Assembly: GCA_900756605.1 (NCBI GenBank)
Contig: CAAEKX010000096.1
Location: 1-6,338 of the forward strand
Direction: 5' to 3'
DNA from: Coriobacteriia bacterium
Lineage (GTDB): Bacteria; Actinomycetota; Coriobacteriia; Coriobacteriales; QAMH01
Length of the DNA: 6,338 nt
Part shown: positions 5,444-6,338 of the stretch, piece after piece
Position numbering within the stretch: the first letter of the stretch is position 1
Layout of the letters: the number at the start of each line of letters is the position of its first letter
Notes under the pieces: model-generated
What the model was told of the DNA's origin: nothing
The model's database searches: none
Seen by the model: only the letters and a program-made list of their open reading frames with translations
Made by a program: the position numbers and the translations under genes

Positions 5444-5863
5444 GTGAAGGTCCTCGGGAACATCCTCAAGGGGATATTCGTCATCATCTCGGTCATTTGC
5501 ATCGCGTTTTCCGCGTTCTTCGTCTACAGCGCCGTAAGCGGCAACACCGGCCCCATCGACAAACTCGAGCGCGGGCTTTCGACGCTGGCGCACGTCACGG
5601 GCATCAGCACTCCCGCGGGTTCGACAAGCACCGTCGGCATGCTCACGCAGGACTTCGGCCTTTCGACGAGCCAGGCGGCAACCGTCATCGACATCGCCGA
5701 CCAGCTCGGCGTCAACACCGACGACCCTGCTGCCGTAAGCGGATTCGTCGCCAAGAACATCGGCAACAAGGACGAGATCCAGGACATCGCCGCCATGTAC
5801 CAAGCGGGCGAGATATCGGAATCCCAGGCCAAGTCCATGCTCAAGGACATCGTCAATGTCTAG
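5444..5863 (+). CDS. Small membrane-anchored protein of unknown function
   Basis: This is a 139-aa protein I do not recognise. One hydrophobic helix (about residues 7-27, GIFVIISVICIAFSAFFVY) should anchor it in the membrane. A Gly/Ser/Thr-rich linker (about 30-68) and then an acidic helical region (about 69-139) follow. The last part (DEIQDIAAMYQAGEISESQAKSMLKDIV) has the spacing of a SHOCT-like short helical domain, where an oligomerising helix precedes a G-E/I-turn and a second helix. That resemblance is by eye only. A GTG start at 5444 is chosen because GGAG lies six nt upstream. The TTG at 5432 would add four residues but lacks a Shine-Dalgarno. Its stop overlaps the start of queH, so the two are probably cotranscribed and translationally coupled. 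No functional link to queuosine is evident. Confidence 0.75.
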   Translation: MKVLGNILKGIFVIISVICIAFSAFFVYSAVSGNTGPIDKLERGLSTLAHVTGISTPAGSTSTVGMLTQDFGLSTSQAATVIDIADQLGVNTDDPAAVSGFVAKNIGNKDEIQDIAAMYQAGEISESQAKSMLKDIVNV

Positions 5864-6338
5864 CGGCACGCGCATGCTCCTGCACGCCTGCTGCGGGCCG
5901 TGTTCGCTCGAGCCCACCCGCATCTTCGCGCAAGAAGACGTCAAGTTCTCGATCCACTACACCAACTCGAACATCTTTCCACCCGAGGAGTACGAACACC
6001 GTCTCTCCACGCTCAGAGAGCATGTATGCGATCCGCAGAATATCGAGCTCATCGAAGGTGATTACGATCCGAGTGCCTGGGAGCGCGAGGTCGCCATACA
6101 CGGCACCGACCGCGAAGCTCGCTGCCGTGCCTGCTACCGGCTGCGCTTCGAGGAGACGGCCCGCGAGGCCAAAAAGCAAGGTTTCGACACGATCTCGACG
6201 ACGCTCACCATTAGCCCATATCAGCTGACGGACATCATCCTCGAGGAACTCGAGGCGGCGGCCGCACGTCACGGGCTCAACGCCGATGCGCGTGACTTCC
6301 GCGACCGTTACCAAGAGGCAACGCGCATCAGCCGAGAG
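5856..6338 (+). CDS. queH: Epoxyqueuosine reductase QueH, 5' part (cut by the window end)
   Basis: The first 161 codons are present and the frame is open at the window edge. QueH (the former DUF208 family) reduces epoxyqueuosine to queuosine in the wobble position of GUN-anticodon tRNAs and replaces the unrelated cobalamin-dependent QueG. The family marks are HACCGPCS (residues 10-17), TNSNIFPPEEYEHR (36-49), RCRACYRLRFEETA (89-102) and TTLTISPYQ (115-123). C12, C13, C90 and C93 are the expected [4Fe-4S] and iron ligands. The C-terminal part, which in the family carries another conserved Cys-containing segment, lies outside the window. The ATG at 5856 overlaps the previous gene by eight nt (ATGTCTAG) in another frame, with AAGGA eight nt upstream. 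M7 (5874) is a possible but less supported start. Confidence 0.93.
   Translation, partial: MSSGTRMLLHACCGPCSLEPTRIFAQEDVKFSIHYTNSNIFPPEEYEHRLSTLREHVCDPQNIELIEGDYDPSAWEREVAIHGTDREARCRACYRLRFEETAREAKKQGFDTISTTLTISPYQLTDIILEELEAAAARHGLNADARDFRDRYQEATRISRE

Overview
The window looks like an accessory region of a moderately GC-rich anaerobe. Gene content and protein style suggest a gut actinobacterium of the Coriobacteriia, probably Eggerthellaceae (the Eggerthella/Gordonibacter/Slackia type). This taxonomic call is inferred from a molybdoenzyme operon typical of that group; no marker gene is present to confirm it.

Left two thirds (about 24-4366, minus strand): a three-gene operon. Transcription runs from right to left through a large molybdopterin oxidoreductase (1931-4366, 811 aa, no Tat signal), a 125-aa protein predicted to bind two [4Fe-4S] clusters (1475-1852), and a 12-helix MFS transporter (90-1394). 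No membrane quinol-oxidising subunit is encoded. The set of soluble Mo enzyme, small ferredoxin-like partner and MFS carrier resembles the catechol dehydroxylase operons of gut Actinobacteria and, more distantly, pyrogallol-phloroglucinol transhydroxylase. The simplest model is that the carrier imports a small, probably aromatic, organic substrate and the cytoplasmic enzyme reduces or dehydroxylates it with electrons passed through the Fe-S protein. The substrate cannot be read from the sequence. Each gene is followed by a GC-rich inverted repeat without a U-tract.

Divergent regulatory region (4367-4712): 346 bp between the operon and an oppositely oriented TetR-family gene. It holds two perfect palindromes in the molybdoenzyme leader, a stem followed by six U's that could act as an attenuator, and a 20-bp palindrome overlapping the likely tetR promoter.

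Right third (4713-6338, plus strand): the TetR/AcrR-type regulator (198 aa), which is the obvious candidate controller of the operon. A separate unit follows, made of a small membrane-anchored protein of unknown function (5444-5863) and, overlapping its stop codon, the 5' part of queH (epoxyqueuosine reductase, last step of queuosine tRNA modification), which is cut off by the window end. This last pair is probably conserved chromosomal backbone next to the accessory operon.
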